NCBI GenBank assembly: GCA_014138645.1
Contig: JACJIB010000002.1
Span: 1 to 64,000, forward strand
Source of the DNA: Methylorubrum thiocyanatum
GTDB taxonomy: Bacteria; Pseudomonadota; Alphaproteobacteria; Rhizobiales; Beijerinckiaceae
DNA: 64,000 bases
Reading direction: 5' to 3'
Part shown: positions 7,891 to 17,776 of the stretch, one piece after another
Layout: every line of letters begins with the position of its first letter
How positions within the stretch are numbered: position 1 is the stretch's first letter
Notes under the pieces: generated by a model
Told to the model about the DNA's origin: nothing
Seen by the model: the letters and a program-made list of their open reading frames with translations, nothing else
Databases searched by the model: none
Made by a program: the position numbers and the translations under genes

Positions 7891-9234
7891 TCAGCCGTTG
7901 GCGACGAGCCGCAGAACCGGTGCTGCCAACGAGACGGCGGCGTTCACCGGCATCGGCTCCGACACGGTCTCGACCGGGTAGCCCAGGAACCAATCGGCCT
8001 GGAACGACAGCTCGCGGCAGACCGGCAGATGCGCCTCGCCCTCGGTCCAGCGCTCCTGGCCGTTGGGCTCGACCGCGTTCCAGCCTTGCGCCAGCTGCGC
8101 GTCCGCCATCGCCACGGCGGTGCCGTCGGCGCACAGCTCGGACACCCGCACGCCGAGCGTCCGGCGATCCTCGTTCTCGGCGATCCAGTGCGCCGGCACC
8201 GAGCTGCGCGAGCGCAGAACCAGCGTCTGCGTGCCCTCGGGCACCGCGAAGGTGAAGCGGCGGTTGTCGATCGAGGCCGGGGTCAGCACCTGGCCATCGG
8301 CCACGACCTGCAGGCCCGGATCCTCGACACGGCGCGCCCCCAGATGCTTGGCGCGGGCGATGAGGATCGCCTTGACGCCGTGCAGGCGCGGGCCGGACAG
8401 GGCGTGCGGCGCGAGCAGGGCGACGGGCGCCTTGTCGCCGACGCGGTGGCCCCAGCCTTCGGCCCCCTCGAAGAAGGCGTGCATGCCGCAGTCGCGGTAG
8501 CTTTCGGCCGGCGCGCCTTCGGCGAGGAGGGCCTCGTGGCTGTCGAGTTCGATGTGCCAGTAGCCGACCGCCTCGACCGGCTCCTGGCGGATGGTCGCGC
8601 CGTTGATGAGGTGCTTGGCGGGGACGAGGACGTCGTCGAACACGAGGCAGTGGTCGGGCGAGACGAGCAGGTCGCGGACCGGCACGCCCATGGCGAGGGC
8701 GCCGGCGGTGATGCGCACGGGCCAGACGTCCTGGGGAGCGGCGTGATCGGCCGCCTCGACGAGGCGGTGGCCGATCCAGCGGATGGGCTTGTGCGCGCCG
8801 GAGGCCGTCACGGCGAGATCGCCGATCTGCAGATCCTCGACGGCGACCTCGCCGCGCTCCGTCCGGATCCGCGTGCCGGTCACGAAGCAGACCGGAGTGA
8901 AGTCGCCGAGGGTGGTCTCGGAAAACGCTTCGGTCCCGCCCTCGGTCAACGGGGTATTCGAAGCGATATATGCGGCGCCCGTTCCATCGCTGTTTTCGGT
9001 GAACACGATCTGATTGGGATTATCCAGATTCGTCGCATAAGCCGTGAACTGATCGGTCCCATCGGTTGACGTGAAAGTAACGGGGTCTCCAACAGCGTTA
9101 ATCGTGCCATTGAGTACGTAGGGCCTGGGGTTGTTGTCATTATTTTCGAAGACGTCTCCCTGTACGCCGTCGTTGTCGAGAGAAAGATAATCGACCTCGA
9201 AAGTCAGGTTATTGAAGACGATGGGAAGCGCCAT
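7891..9234 (-). CDS. Hint (hedgehog/intein) domain protein
   Basis: A 447-residue protein. Residues about 1-110 are Asn/Asp/Thr-rich and beta-strand-like, with no signal peptide. A Hint_2-type domain follows, starting at Cys116 in TPVCFVTGTRIRTERGEVAV, then LQIGDLAVTASGAHKPIRWI and SPDHCLVFDDVLVPAKHLIN. Hint domains catalyse N-S acyl shift and peptide cleavage or ester formation, and the Cys at the start of the domain is the expected nucleophile. Proteins of this kind are common in alphaproteobacteria, often on secreted or surface proteins, and their targets are mostly unknown. The C-terminal third is a separate, uncharacterised module. Confidence 0.8.
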   Translation of the reverse strand: MALPIVFNNLTFEVDYLSLDNDGVQGDVFENNDNNPRPYVLNGTINAVGDPVTFTSTDGTDQFTAYATNLDNPNQIVFTENSDGTGAAYIASNTPLTEGGTEAFSETTLGDFTPVCFVTGTRIRTERGEVAVEDLQIGDLAVTASGAHKPIRWIGHRLVEAADHAAPQDVWPVRITAGALAMGVPVRDLLVSPDHCLVFDDVLVPAKHLINGATIRQEPVEAVGYWHIELDSHEALLAEGAPAESYRDCGMHAFFEGAEGWGHRVGDKAPVALLAPHALSGPRLHGVKAILIARAKHLGARRVEDPGLQVVADGQVLTPASIDNRRFTFAVPEGTQTLVLRSRSSVPAHWIAENEDRRTLGVRVSELCADGTAVAMADAQLAQGWNAVEPNGQERWTEGEAHLPVCRELSFQADWFLGYPVETVSEPMPVNAAVSLAAPVLRLVANG

Positions 9235-9420
9235 GACGAGCTCCGCTTTGATCGCGCGTTGGGCTGGATTTCAGCCCGGTCGGTACAAGATGCAGCTGAC
9301 CGCGATTTGCACCAAAAAGATAAAGCGCCTCGAAGACGGCAATCAAGCTGCTTCATCATGTAGAATATTATAGAATGATGTATTGTGAGAAGTATCTTGT
9401 CGGGCGTGGTATGACTGTAA

Positions 9421-9463
9421 CATCTATCCGAAAGGGGTAGTACGTATGTGTTGCGGATAGATG
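9421..9463. repeat. Spaced 10-bp perfect inverted repeat
   Basis: catctatccg (9421-9430) is repeated inverted as cggatagatg (9454-9463), with a 23-base spacer containing the palindrome tacgta. It is about 190 bases upstream of the Hint gene. It could be a regulator binding site or an RNA hairpin; no family is recognised. Confidence 0.6.
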
Positions 9464-9703
9464 GTTTATTCGGGCCTCGCTGATCTGTGACATTGCCTCT
9501 GGATCGTGCAAAGGTCGTACTTCAGGCGACTTCTGTTCGGGAGCTCGCCCGAGATCTCGTGACGCGTCGGCCCAGATTGAGCGGGGGCTTTGGAGGCAAT
9601 CGAGCCGGCTCCGCTCCGGCAATCGCCAGATCCTTCCGTCTCCCACCGATGGCCGAGAGGGGGCTGCGCTGGCGATCGCCGGAGCGATCTCTGAACACGG
9701 CGC

Positions 9704-9735
9704 GAAAAACCCCGCGCCGGCTGGCCGGGCGGGGC
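9704..9735 (-). terminator. Terminator-like hairpin
   Basis: ccccgcgccgg (9710-9720) pairs imperfectly with ccgggcgggg (9725-9734) around a CTGG loop. On the minus strand it is followed by GTTTTTC. No supported gene precedes it directly on that strand. Confidence 0.55.
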
Positions 9736-10162
9736 TGGAGAAGGTGCACGCTGGACTGATGGCGTGTGGCGCATCAGTGAACGACGATGTGCCCTCGGTC
9801 CATCCCTGTGGCACGCCTGACGGAACACGATGTCGTCACCCGGGGCGGCTGGCGCTCCCGGTGCCCGCGTCACATCCTTCGCTGCTCGCCGTGCTTGGAT
9901 CGATAACGAGCAGGCGTAGGCGTCCTCGGCCCCGCCTGCCGGCCGGTTACCGCCTCTGCCCAGCGATGACAGGGCGGCGCCTGTCGAGGCGGCGATGTCC
10001 TGGCATGCGCCTTCATCTCGGATGTGTCCGTGCCTCTTTCCTCAAAGCGGCTGTCGAGCGCCAGCGACGGGGCAGGCCGCTGCCATGCGGATCCAATGCC
10101 CCCCCCATGAAGCCGAATCCCGCCACGAGAGCGCCGGGGCCTGGTCTTACGACTGCGGCGCC

Positions 10163-10567
10163 TCAGGGCACCGGCACTTGCAGCGGCTTGCCGGTATCGA
10201 CGACATAGACCGACAGAATCTTGAGCGGCTTGTCGCCGACGACGGTGTAGCCGGCATGGGGCACCTCGCGCTGGTTGATGCCGTGTTCGCCCGCGGGACG
10301 CTCTTTGGCTTCCTTGCCCAGCACCTGCGCCGTGCCGCTCTCGAGCACGTAGAAGGCCTCTTCGCCGTTATGGAAGTGGCGCCGCGATGTGGCGCCGGGC
10401 GGAATCTCGACGAGCTGAACGACGATCTCCTTGCCCTCGACGCCCGAGACGGGCGACCGCCCGAGTTCGGTCCGCTTGACCTCCTGGGCGAAGCAGGCCG
10501 GTGCGAGGGACATCGTCGCGAGGCTGAGGGCAGAAGTAAGGGCGAAGTGAGCAGCGTGGCGTCGCAT
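10163..10567 (-). CDS. Secreted cupin-domain protein
   Basis: A 134-residue protein with a signal peptide (MRRHAAHFALTSALSLATMS, cleavage after CFA). The single cupin domain shows the metal-site pattern RRHFHNGEEAFYVLESGTAQ, where H-F-H and E are candidate ligands. A second conserved His lies in VPHAGYT. Periplasmic cupins of this type bind small ligands or metals; the substrate is not predictable. The start at 10567 has GGGAGA at ideal spacing, unlike the longer frame. It is separated from the downstream Hint gene by a long gap and lies just beyond the giant glycosyltransferase gene on the same strand. Confidence 0.75.
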   Translation of the reverse strand: MRRHAAHFALTSALSLATMSLAPACFAQEVKRTELGRSPVSGVEGKEIVVQLVEIPPGATSRRHFHNGEEAFYVLESGTAQVLGKEAKERPAGEHGINQREVPHAGYTVVGDKPLKILSVYVVDTGKPLQVPVP

Positions 10568-10825
10568 TGATTTCTCCCAGTCCGGTCCGAGCCTACCACG
10601 GCAGCCGTGGCGCGGAACGTTCACCTCAAGGCTCGATCCGCGAAGAGCGACGATCGGTTCGCAGGCGCAGCGGTCGCTGGTGAGGCCGCTCTCAGCGACA
10701 GCCGCTTCGGGGGCGTATCCTGGATGAAGCCTTGGCCTCATCTGCGGACCGCTTGGCAACGGATGAAGCCGAAGCACCCTGCGCGGTGTCGGGGCCGCCA
10801 CGCGGCGCAGGGTGCGCATCTCCTT

Positions 10826-13800
10826 TTAGTGCAAGAGGGTTCGATAGAAGTCGATCAAGTCTCTCGATTGATCGTCCGCTGTCCTGAGATCGACCTTGAG
10901 AAGCGGGCTCTGTTTGAACCGGTCCGGATTTCTATCGATTTCGGTCAGAACTTCGACGAGAGAGCCCGGCCGTGTGATGTCGATCACGAAGCCATTGACC
11001 CCATCGGTGATCTCATCGCCCATCGCACCCAGATCGCTCGCGACAACCCAGCAGCCGGCCTGCAGCGCTTCGCGTGCGACGAGGCCGAAACTCTCGGGCC
11101 AAGTGGATGGTGCAATGAGCACGTCCGTCCGTGCGTAGATTTCCTCGATCGCGCTCGACGGGATTTTTCCGTGAACCGTGACCGGCGTCGTACCCCAAAC
11201 GATCTGCGATTCATCGCCGGGATCCCGGAAGAGATCGACGTAAGAAAACGCGATGTTGCTGAAGCTGTTGCGGCGAAGCGCGGCCTCGATCCAGAACATT
11301 CCCTTGTGATGCTGGGTCCCACCCACATGTGCGATGCGGACGCGATCGCCTGCCGGCACACGCGGCCGCGCCTTGAGACGCGAAACACCGTTCGCAATCG
11401 TTTTTACGTCGAACCCGCAGGCCCGATAGATTTCGCCGAAGGATTGCGAAACGGAGAGCCGCGCCTCTGCCCCAGCCAGCGCACTTCTCAACTGGGATGC
11501 GCGTGAGAGACTGTCCGACCGGCCGATTCGCCGGGAGAATTTCTGTGTCAGGACATCCTGCGACGGCATGGCGAGTTCGCCATGTTCGTTGATGAGAAAG
11601 CTGTAGTCGGACAGCCACCAAGCGTCATGCAACGTGACGATATACGGCACGCTCATGGTCCGGCAGGCCTCTGCCATTGCGACCGACAGTCTCTGTAAAC
11701 AGTGAATGTGGACCAGATCCGGCTTAAAGTTTTCGAGGAGCGTCAGCGCGTGCTGGTAGACGGCCGCATTGAAGGGCCGCCAGTCCATGTCGAGCTCTTG
11801 CGGTGTTGCGATGCGCATCACCGGGATACCGCGATAGTGGTCTATTCTGCTTGCTCCATTGCGATCGTTCTCGTCGTCGGACGTCAGGACCGCGATCTCG
11901 AATTCATCGGAGTGATGATCCAAGAGGTAATCGATATTATCTTTCAGTACGCGTGTTGCGCCGCCGATCGTCTGGGGTGCAAAAAACACGTTGCTGAAAA
12001 GTATCCGGCGCTTGGCGCTTTTGGTGTCGGCCGGCGCGGCGGATTCCGCCGGAGCATCAGCGAACAGAAGATCGCGGGATTCCGTCGGATGCTGTGGCGG
12101 TCTGTCGACGCGCGATGACGACGCATCGACAAATCCCAGCAGTGCAGTGACGCCCCTGGACCGCACGTCGCGTGCATGCTCCGGCGCGAGATCGGCACTG
12201 TCGACGACATGCACGGGCATGCCGAGAAGCGTCGCTTCGCGCGGTGAGAGAACCGAGTTGCCGGAGAGCTTGCCGTGTTCGGATCCGAACGAAATGTAAC
12301 CCCTGCACCCGGATGCAATCCAATTCGTCGTCGCGTCGACAGCCTTCAAGCCGGCTGATTTGAGCCTGTCACTGAATTTCTCCAGATGCCTGGGCGGCGT
12401 CAACGCCTGATCATAAATGATCGAAACATGCTCCCGCTGGGAAAGCAGCTTCTCAATCATCGACCAAGCGGCCGACATCCTGCTTTTCTCGGCGCCGACC
12501 TCCGAGAGGTTTGCGATATAAACCGGCTGCAAGCCTGACAATTCACGGCGCTGTATCAACCCAACGCGCCCGACCAGCGCCGCTTTCCGCTTGCTTGTCA
12601 CACGCTCCAACACGTCGAGGGCGGCCGGCAAACTCGCAAGTCCGTAATCGCACAACGATATGAATTGAGTGGCCACCTCGCTCGCCAACAAGGAGGCAAG
12701 GTGCGCCGAAGCACTGTCGCTGCGAAAGGCGGCGACGTCCGATCCGTCGAGAGCTCCCGCCCAGTACGCTGTGGGAAGCGAAAGCGCTCGCGCAGTCAGG
12801 GCCAGTCGAATGGTCTGCGGATTGCTGGTGAGTTCGTGAAAGATGACGCAAGCGGCTCCGGCGAAAGCCTCTAGAACTGAGTCCAGGCGGTTGTAAGGAA
12901 GAACTTTTACATCTCTTCCTACTTTATCGCCCACGTAAGAGCGTATCCGTTCGACAGCGCCTTGTGGAAGTTCATCCAGCCGTTCGTCACAGAGCAGCAG
13001 AGCGTAGCCGTCGGGGTTCTGCAGGATACGCGTCTCAGCAAATTCGGTGCTGATGAGGTTCGTGATTTGCTCAAGAGTCGTAAGGATCAGGTCGGGGCTC
13101 TTCGCGCGTCGAGCCTCTGTCACGGAGCGATCGAGCATCGCACGATAGGCGTGGTCGCGAACGCGCCTCCAGGGCTCCTTCTCGGCCCAGATATGTGCGC
13201 CTTTCGAGATGAACGATAACGATTTCTCGAAATACCCAAGATCCGCGGCGATACGGGCGCCATTGATGAAAGCCCACCGATCCGTATTCGGTGCATCGAC
13301 GCAACGCTCATAACAATGCAGTGCATCGTGAAGGCGGTGCTGAACCGTATAGATGTCGCCGAGCTGATGGAGTATCCGTCCAGGCGGTCCGCTGCAATCG
13401 AGCGCGTTTTCATAGGCGCGGATCGCCGCGTCCAGCTGGCCGTGACTGCGCGCGTTACGAGCAACAACCTCCCAGAGACGTGAAGCGTTCGGCCCCTGAA
13501 CCAAGTCGGTGTCGCTGGTGTAGCCGCCTTGCAGGAACAGGGCGAGGAGGTCGACGCGATCGAGGGTTGCTCCGGCCTCCTTGGACGCCTGATAGCGGCC
13601 CGCGAACACGTCAACTTTGAAAGCATCCGGGAAAGCCCGCTCGCCGAGTATCTGGAATAGGCGATCATCCTCGCTGGCTGCCTCGCCCGCACCAGCACCG
13701 TGACCGAGCCAGAACCGATAGGCCTCTTCCGCGGATGCGTTGGCCAGCTCTGGATGGATCCTTGTGTAGTACGCGTGATCGAAGCGTGCTTTCAACGACA

Positions 13801-16429
13801 GAGCGGCCAAGTTTGCCGGACCGCGATCCAGAAAGACGGCGAGGGCGTGAGTCCGGGATTTCAGAGGTCCCGTCCATTGATAGTTCAACGCTTGAAATTC
13901 GACGTAATCGAAGAGGTCGAGCCACGGACCGGCTTCGATGTTCGCCCGTTCGAAAAGCAGCTTACGAACGGATGCCCCGCCCTTATAGGACGTGCGCTCC
14001 GCTGCCGTCAGCGCGATCACGCCCGATCTCACCAGATCTCGGAGTTCTTCCTCGTCGATATCGATGTCCGACTGGTAGCGGCGTCTCTCATTTCGTCCAA
14101 ACTGTAGGTAGTGGGCCTTGAGCTGCCATTCCTCATCGAAATTCAAATCGCTGTGGAGCTTGCGGTAGATAAACGCATCGAAGTCTTTGGGTAGTGCGCC
14201 ATGCTCGGCTTCGAGGTGAGCGATCAACGATGCGGGTTCTGCGAAGCGGCCTTCGCGCTGGCCATGTTGAAAGAAATGCTGTCTGAGCGCCGCCTCTTCG
14301 AACGTTGCGAGGTCGGGATAATAGGAGCGATAGAAGCGGGTATCGAACTTCCGGCGATCCATTTTCATCCGAGCAAGCCGGATGTTTGTGATTAGCGCGC
14401 GTCGTAGATTTCTGACGTGAAATTTCTTCGGGAGGATCGTGCGACGATCGTTGCGAGCGGGACGGCGTGAAGCCGAATCCGCATGCGAAGTGCCCGGCGT
14501 CTCGGAAGCCACGACCTTTGCTGGCATTGCATCGACATTGGCGCTCGCCAGGATCGAGCCGGGAATCCAGTAATCATCGCGCTTCGAAAGGCTGTAGATT
14601 TCCGTAGCAGAAAGATCGGGACGCAGGAGGATAATCGAACGCTTGCGATTGGTGATAGCGTCATTTTCATAGATATCGACGTTCATCTGCCCGACGGTGT
14701 TCAGATCGGGCGCTGCGAACCGCGCGATGAGCGGATCGACGATTTGATCCCAGAAATTGATGCTCGACATCCAGAGCAGGACAATGTCTTCGGATTTGAA
14801 CGCGCTTGCTTCGATGATTTTCTCGTATGGATAATCATCGACGGCATTCGTATCGATATCGTAGTCCGGTATCGTGCGACCGTCCCGTTGGACGTAACCG
14901 TTCAAAGGCCCATAGCTTGGATGTTTGAAGAAAACTTCCAGCCACGCAAAACTATCGATGAGAGCCTGCGGTAGTTTGTGGCTCGGCAAAATCGAGTTGC
15001 CGCCGAAGCGAACATACGGCTGAGCCAGCGCAGCATTCGAATTGTAATTCGAATTTGTCGATAGGAGTTCAAGCTCGACCTTGGGCGGACGGGGTGCCTC
15101 AGGGCGCACGCTCTCTTGCAGGAAGAAGCTGTTCAAATCACGAGCAACGGTCCCAGAGTAGCCGATGTCGCAGAGCGTCACGTGCCGGGCCGAGAACAGC
15201 TTAGCCTCTGATAGATATTTTTCGGCGAGGCGCCGCTTCTCCATCAGAGAGTGACGGATTTTGTCGTCAAGCCGTGCCGTTTCATAGGCGCTTACGACGC
15301 GCGCTGTATCCGTGGATGAGCTGAAAAGCGTATCGCCCAACTCGAGAGGCACTTCTTCGATCCCGAACAGGTCGGAGATCTGCCGCACCGTGGCTGTCCC
15401 ATGACAGAGCCAGAACGCAAAGCCGACCGCTTGCGTCAGCCACTCGCCGCGGAAGTTGAGCGCGAGCCAGCAGGAGGCTGCGCGGCTGAGGAACAGATCC
15501 GATTGATCGAAGAAATCGAAATAGCGTTTAATAAAAGGAGATTTCCACTGCTCGAAGACCTGGCGAAGGAGCAGGCCATCCCGACTCATAAAATATATAT
15601 GATCAGTCTTGTTGTTGATGGCCCCAAACAGGATTTTAAATAGGAATGATTTTGCTAAGTCGGCGATCTCAAGATGGATATCTGAACGCCGGCCGTAAGC
15701 TGGCCGTTCGAGATGAAGTTTTTCCGGCTGATCGATCCGCGTGACGGCAAGGCCCGCCTTGCTCCCCATGATGATATCGGAATGGGCGTTGTCACCAATA
15801 TGATGGACGGATTTCGGCTGTGCGCGAAGATCGCTCAGAACATGTTTGAAAAGCCGTCCGGTCTGCTTCGTCGTGCCCGCATCGACCGAAACGTAGACCT
15901 TTTCAAAGAATGATAATATTCCTATTTTTTGAAGGATTGTTTCGATTTGTGCCTTGCTGAAATACATATCTGAAACAGCAACAAGCCGCTTATTGTGCGA
16001 CTTCAGGTCTCGCAGAAGATCTCTCGCACCCTCGACGGCTACCAAGTTTTCGAGTTCCAAATCGAACTCGAACGCAATGGTGTCATTGATGATCTTTTCT
16101 GCTTCTTCACTTGTGTGCACCCCGATCGTGGAAATGATTTTTTGCCATATGACGGGAAGGCTCGGCTCTTCCATGTCGACATGAGGCGACGTCTTTAAAA
16201 AATTACCCGTATTGTACCGAGTGAGTGTCAGCTGTCCCGGTGTCAGATCCCTGGCTTTGCCGAGGCGGGCGAGCAAGTACGCACTGACCGTGTCATGCAC
16301 TTCGTTGACGGCGAGATACTTGCGTCTAAGAAGCGTATCGAACAGATCGAATGATACGATTGGCTCGGAAATCGACTTCACATCAATGGACGAAAGTTTG
16401 TTAACTGTTTTGTGAGTTGCATTCTGCAT
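10826..16429 (-). CDS. Giant HAD hydrolase / GT4 glycosyltransferase fusion
   Basis: An 1867-residue cytoplasmic-looking protein with clear modules. Residues 20-230 are a HAD hydrolase: VSFDLFDTLLRRKY (Asp28, Asp31), AVSDMYFS, GTTKQTGRLF and HIGDNAHSD. With 260-610 (DHIYFMSRDGLLLRQVF, CDIGYSGTVARDL) it matches the COG5610 type. Residues 695-735, 750-790 and 880-915 are short modules with a YYPDL/HSDL/HPEL core and a [HF]-GR-E-R end, as in multi-domain glycosyltransferases. TPR-like repeats lie at 995-1065. Residues 1475-1867 are a GT4-type domain with HVGGTQHHKGMFWIEAALRR and the E-x7-E region WPESFGLVAREALQAG. It probably builds or modifies a surface glycan. Lower GC than flanking genes suggests acquisition by transfer. 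Confidence 0.8.
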   Translation of the reverse strand: MQNATHKTVNKLSSIDVKSISEPIVSFDLFDTLLRRKYLAVNEVHDTVSAYLLARLGKARDLTPGQLTLTRYNTGNFLKTSPHVDMEEPSLPVIWQKIISTIGVHTSEEAEKIINDTIAFEFDLELENLVAVEGARDLLRDLKSHNKRLVAVSDMYFSKAQIETILQKIGILSFFEKVYVSVDAGTTKQTGRLFKHVLSDLRAQPKSVHHIGDNAHSDIIMGSKAGLAVTRIDQPEKLHLERPAYGRRSDIHLEIADLAKSFLFKILFGAINNKTDHIYFMSRDGLLLRQVFEQWKSPFIKRYFDFFDQSDLFLSRAASCWLALNFRGEWLTQAVGFAFWLCHGTATVRQISDLFGIEEVPLELGDTLFSSSTDTARVVSAYETARLDDKIRHSLMEKRRLAEKYLSEAKLFSARHVTLCDIGYSGTVARDLNSFFLQESVRPEAPRPPKVELELLSTNSNYNSNAALAQPYVRFGGNSILPSHKLPQALIDSFAWLEVFFKHPSYGPLNGYVQRDGRTIPDYDIDTNAVDDYPYEKIIEASAFKSEDIVLLWMSSINFWDQIVDPLIARFAAPDLNTVGQMNVDIYENDAITNRKRSIILLRPDLSATEIYSLSKRDDYWIPGSILASANVDAMPAKVVASETPGTSHADSASRRPARNDRRTILPKKFHVRNLRRALITNIRLARMKMDRRKFDTRFYRSYYPDLATFEEAALRQHFFQHGQREGRFAEPASLIAHLEAEHGALPKDFDAFIYRKLHSDLNFDEEWQLKAHYLQFGRNERRRYQSDIDIDEEELRDLVRSGVIALTAAERTSYKGGASVRKLLFERANIEAGPWLDLFDYVEFQALNYQWTGPLKSRTHALAVFLDRGPANLAALSLKARFDHAYYTRIHPELANASAEEAYRFWLGHGAGAGEAASEDDRLFQILGERAFPDAFKVDVFAGRYQASKEAGATLDRVDLLALFLQGGYTSDTDLVQGPNASRLWEVVARNARSHGQLDAAIRAYENALDCSGPPGRILHQLGDIYTVQHRLHDALHCYERCVDAPNTDRWAFINGARIAADLGYFEKSLSFISKGAHIWAEKEPWRRVRDHAYRAMLDRSVTEARRAKSPDLILTTLEQITNLISTEFAETRILQNPDGYALLLCDERLDELPQGAVERIRSYVGDKVGRDVKVLPYNRLDSVLEAFAGAACVIFHELTSNPQTIRLALTARALSLPTAYWAGALDGSDVAAFRSDSASAHLASLLASEVATQFISLCDYGLASLPAALDVLERVTSKRKAALVGRVGLIQRRELSGLQPVYIANLSEVGAEKSRMSAAWSMIEKLLSQREHVSIIYDQALTPPRHLEKFSDRLKSAGLKAVDATTNWIASGCRGYISFGSEHGKLSGNSVLSPREATLLGMPVHVVDSADLAPEHARDVRSRGVTALLGFVDASSSRVDRPPQHPTESRDLLFADAPAESAAPADTKSAKRRILFSNVFFAPQTIGGATRVLKDNIDYLLDHHSDEFEIAVLTSDDENDRNGASRIDHYRGIPVMRIATPQELDMDWRPFNAAVYQHALTLLENFKPDLVHIHCLQRLSVAMAEACRTMSVPYIVTLHDAWWLSDYSFLINEHGELAMPSQDVLTQKFSRRIGRSDSLSRASQLRSALAGAEARLSVSQSFGEIYRACGFDVKTIANGVSRLKARPRVPAGDRVRIAHVGGTQHHKGMFWIEAALRRNSFSNIAFSYVDLFRDPGDESQIVWGTTPVTVHGKIPSSAIEEIYARTDVLIAPSTWPESFGLVAREALQAGCWVVASDLGAMGDEITDGVNGFVIDITRPGSLVEVLTEIDRNPDRFKQSPLLKVDLRTADDQSRDLIDFYRTLLH

Positions 16430-17243
16430 GATGCGTCCTGATGTATGCCGCGTCGTTTGTCGTCGTACTCACAATCTACATTAATAAAATATATTCGTAT
16501 TTGTATTGAATTCGATCTTCATATTCCTTATAAATCACAAAAATGAATTTGTATGTCAACTTATTGCGATTTGGTTTGGTCGATGAAGACGCTTTTCAAG
16601 TACGTTCACCCGCACAGCGTGACCGTATATACCATTTGTGACGCGGTTTCGACGTAACATGTTCGGTTGCAGGCCGTCGCCGGACCGCCGTTGTTCCGCC
16701 TCAAAATAGACATCAAACGTGAGGCCGACTTTCTCGTAGACATAATCCATCGACCTCGAAATCCGATGTCTCGTAGCTCCACGAGCCTCAACAATAGCGT
16801 ATTATATTGCATTTTTGGGGACGTCCGCGGCGACCTTATGGTCGAGTATCGGCGCTTTCAAGAGGTACTTGATGGAGGAGACTTGTGCGGATTTCAGGGA
16901 CATCGGTGACGCCGTTCCTGGTCACGCTGCAGTCGCACCCGGATCCGGGCCTTTCCGTTCGACGTACGCTCTCAATCGGATCGATATCTGTTGCCGACCG
17001 GCGCGCGCCTCGCTCGCCGCCGCTTCCGTCGAGGCATGACCCGCGCGGGACGATCCGATGCGACGGACCGGCGCCGAATGCCGGGATACGCACGCGACGG
17101 CCACGCCGGTCCTAGCCCTCGGCCAAGGCTCGGCGATGACCCGGACGGTCTATGCGATGGGCAAGGCGCCGGTCCAGCTGGAACACCGACGCGCGCCGCA
17201 GCCTTTCGGGTCAGGGCACTTCGTCCAGTGAGGGGCAGGCGCG
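16430..17243. other. AT-rich intergenic region, then GC-rich stretch
   Basis: Positions 16450-16560 are strongly AT-rich (TTAATAAAATATATTCG and similar) and lie directly upstream of the giant minus-strand gene, whose promoter they probably contain. The rest has no supported gene. A 31-codon frame, MTRTVYAMGKAPVQLEHRRA onward (17136-17231), ends 12 bases before the DUF4126 start and could be a small leader, but evidence is weak. Confidence 0.5.
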
Positions 17244-17732
17244 ATGCGGCAATACGGGGCCTCATTCGGGATCGGATTCCTGGCGGGATTGCGCAGCCTC
17301 TCGGCCTGCGCGGCTCTGGCCTGGATCGCGACGCACGAGCCGAGACGAGGCCTCGGGCGTCCGGCCGGCGCTGCCGCGCGGGGGCTCGCCACCACGGCGG
17401 CTCTGGCCGAGATGGCCGGAGACAAGATGCCGTTCGCACCCGACCGCCGCATTCCGCCTTCTTTCGCGGTCCGTCTCGCCCTCGGCGCCGTCGGTGGCTG
17501 GATGCTCGCCGGGCGCCGCGCCTCCCCCGAGATCGGTGCGCTGGCCGGCCTTGCCGGGGCCGTGTCCGGTACGCTGCTCGGCCGCGCCGCCCGAGGCCCC
17601 GGCGCCCCCGCGCCGTCGGGCTTTGCCCGCGGATTGGCCGAGGATGCCGTTGCCGCCGGCTTAGCCGTGGTTTTGGTCACCTCCGCGCGCGCTCGGCAGC
17701 GGCGTTCAGCGCCGCGTCATCGCATGTCGTGA
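17244..17732 (+). CDS. DUF4126 family membrane protein
   Basis: A 162-residue inner-membrane protein. The N-terminus GASFGIGFLAGLRSLSACAA and the AGDKMPFAPDRRIPPSFAVR motif fit the DUF4126 family, whose members have four or so membrane helices, a conserved GLRS near the start and a GDK in the first loop. The segments at about 85-100, 104-120 and 134-150 are also hydrophobic. Function unknown. GAGGGG precedes the ATG. The alpha/beta hydrolase gene follows 44 bases later and may share a transcript. Confidence 0.75.
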   Translation: MRQYGASFGIGFLAGLRSLSACAALAWIATHEPRRGLGRPAGAAARGLATTAALAEMAGDKMPFAPDRRIPPSFAVRLALGAVGGWMLAGRRASPEIGALAGLAGAVSGTLLGRAARGPGAPAPSGFARGLAEDAVAAGLAVVLVTSARARQRRSAPRHRMS

Positions 17733-17776
17733 TGCGGCGGATGGTCCCCGACGGTTCGCGGAAAGCCGAATGAGCC

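Larger units (their letters stand above)
9235..10162. other. Long intergenic region with AT-rich part
   Basis: About 930 bases without a supported gene. Positions 9290-9480 are clearly AT-rich compared with the surroundings and contain a perfect 10-bp inverted repeat. Positions 9704-9735 hold a terminator-like hairpin facing the minus strand although no supported minus-strand gene ends just upstream of it, which suggests a lost gene or an unannotated transcript. Confidence 0.5.

Noticed and set aside
7153..9069. 638-residue plus-strand open frame
   Set aside because: It is the complementary shadow of the Hint-domain gene; its Arg/Gly/Ala-rich sequence has no fold or signal.
16556..16750. 64-residue minus-strand frame in the AT-rich gap
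   Set aside because: No recognisable domain and no good start signal; two overlapping frames on the same strand are equally plausible.
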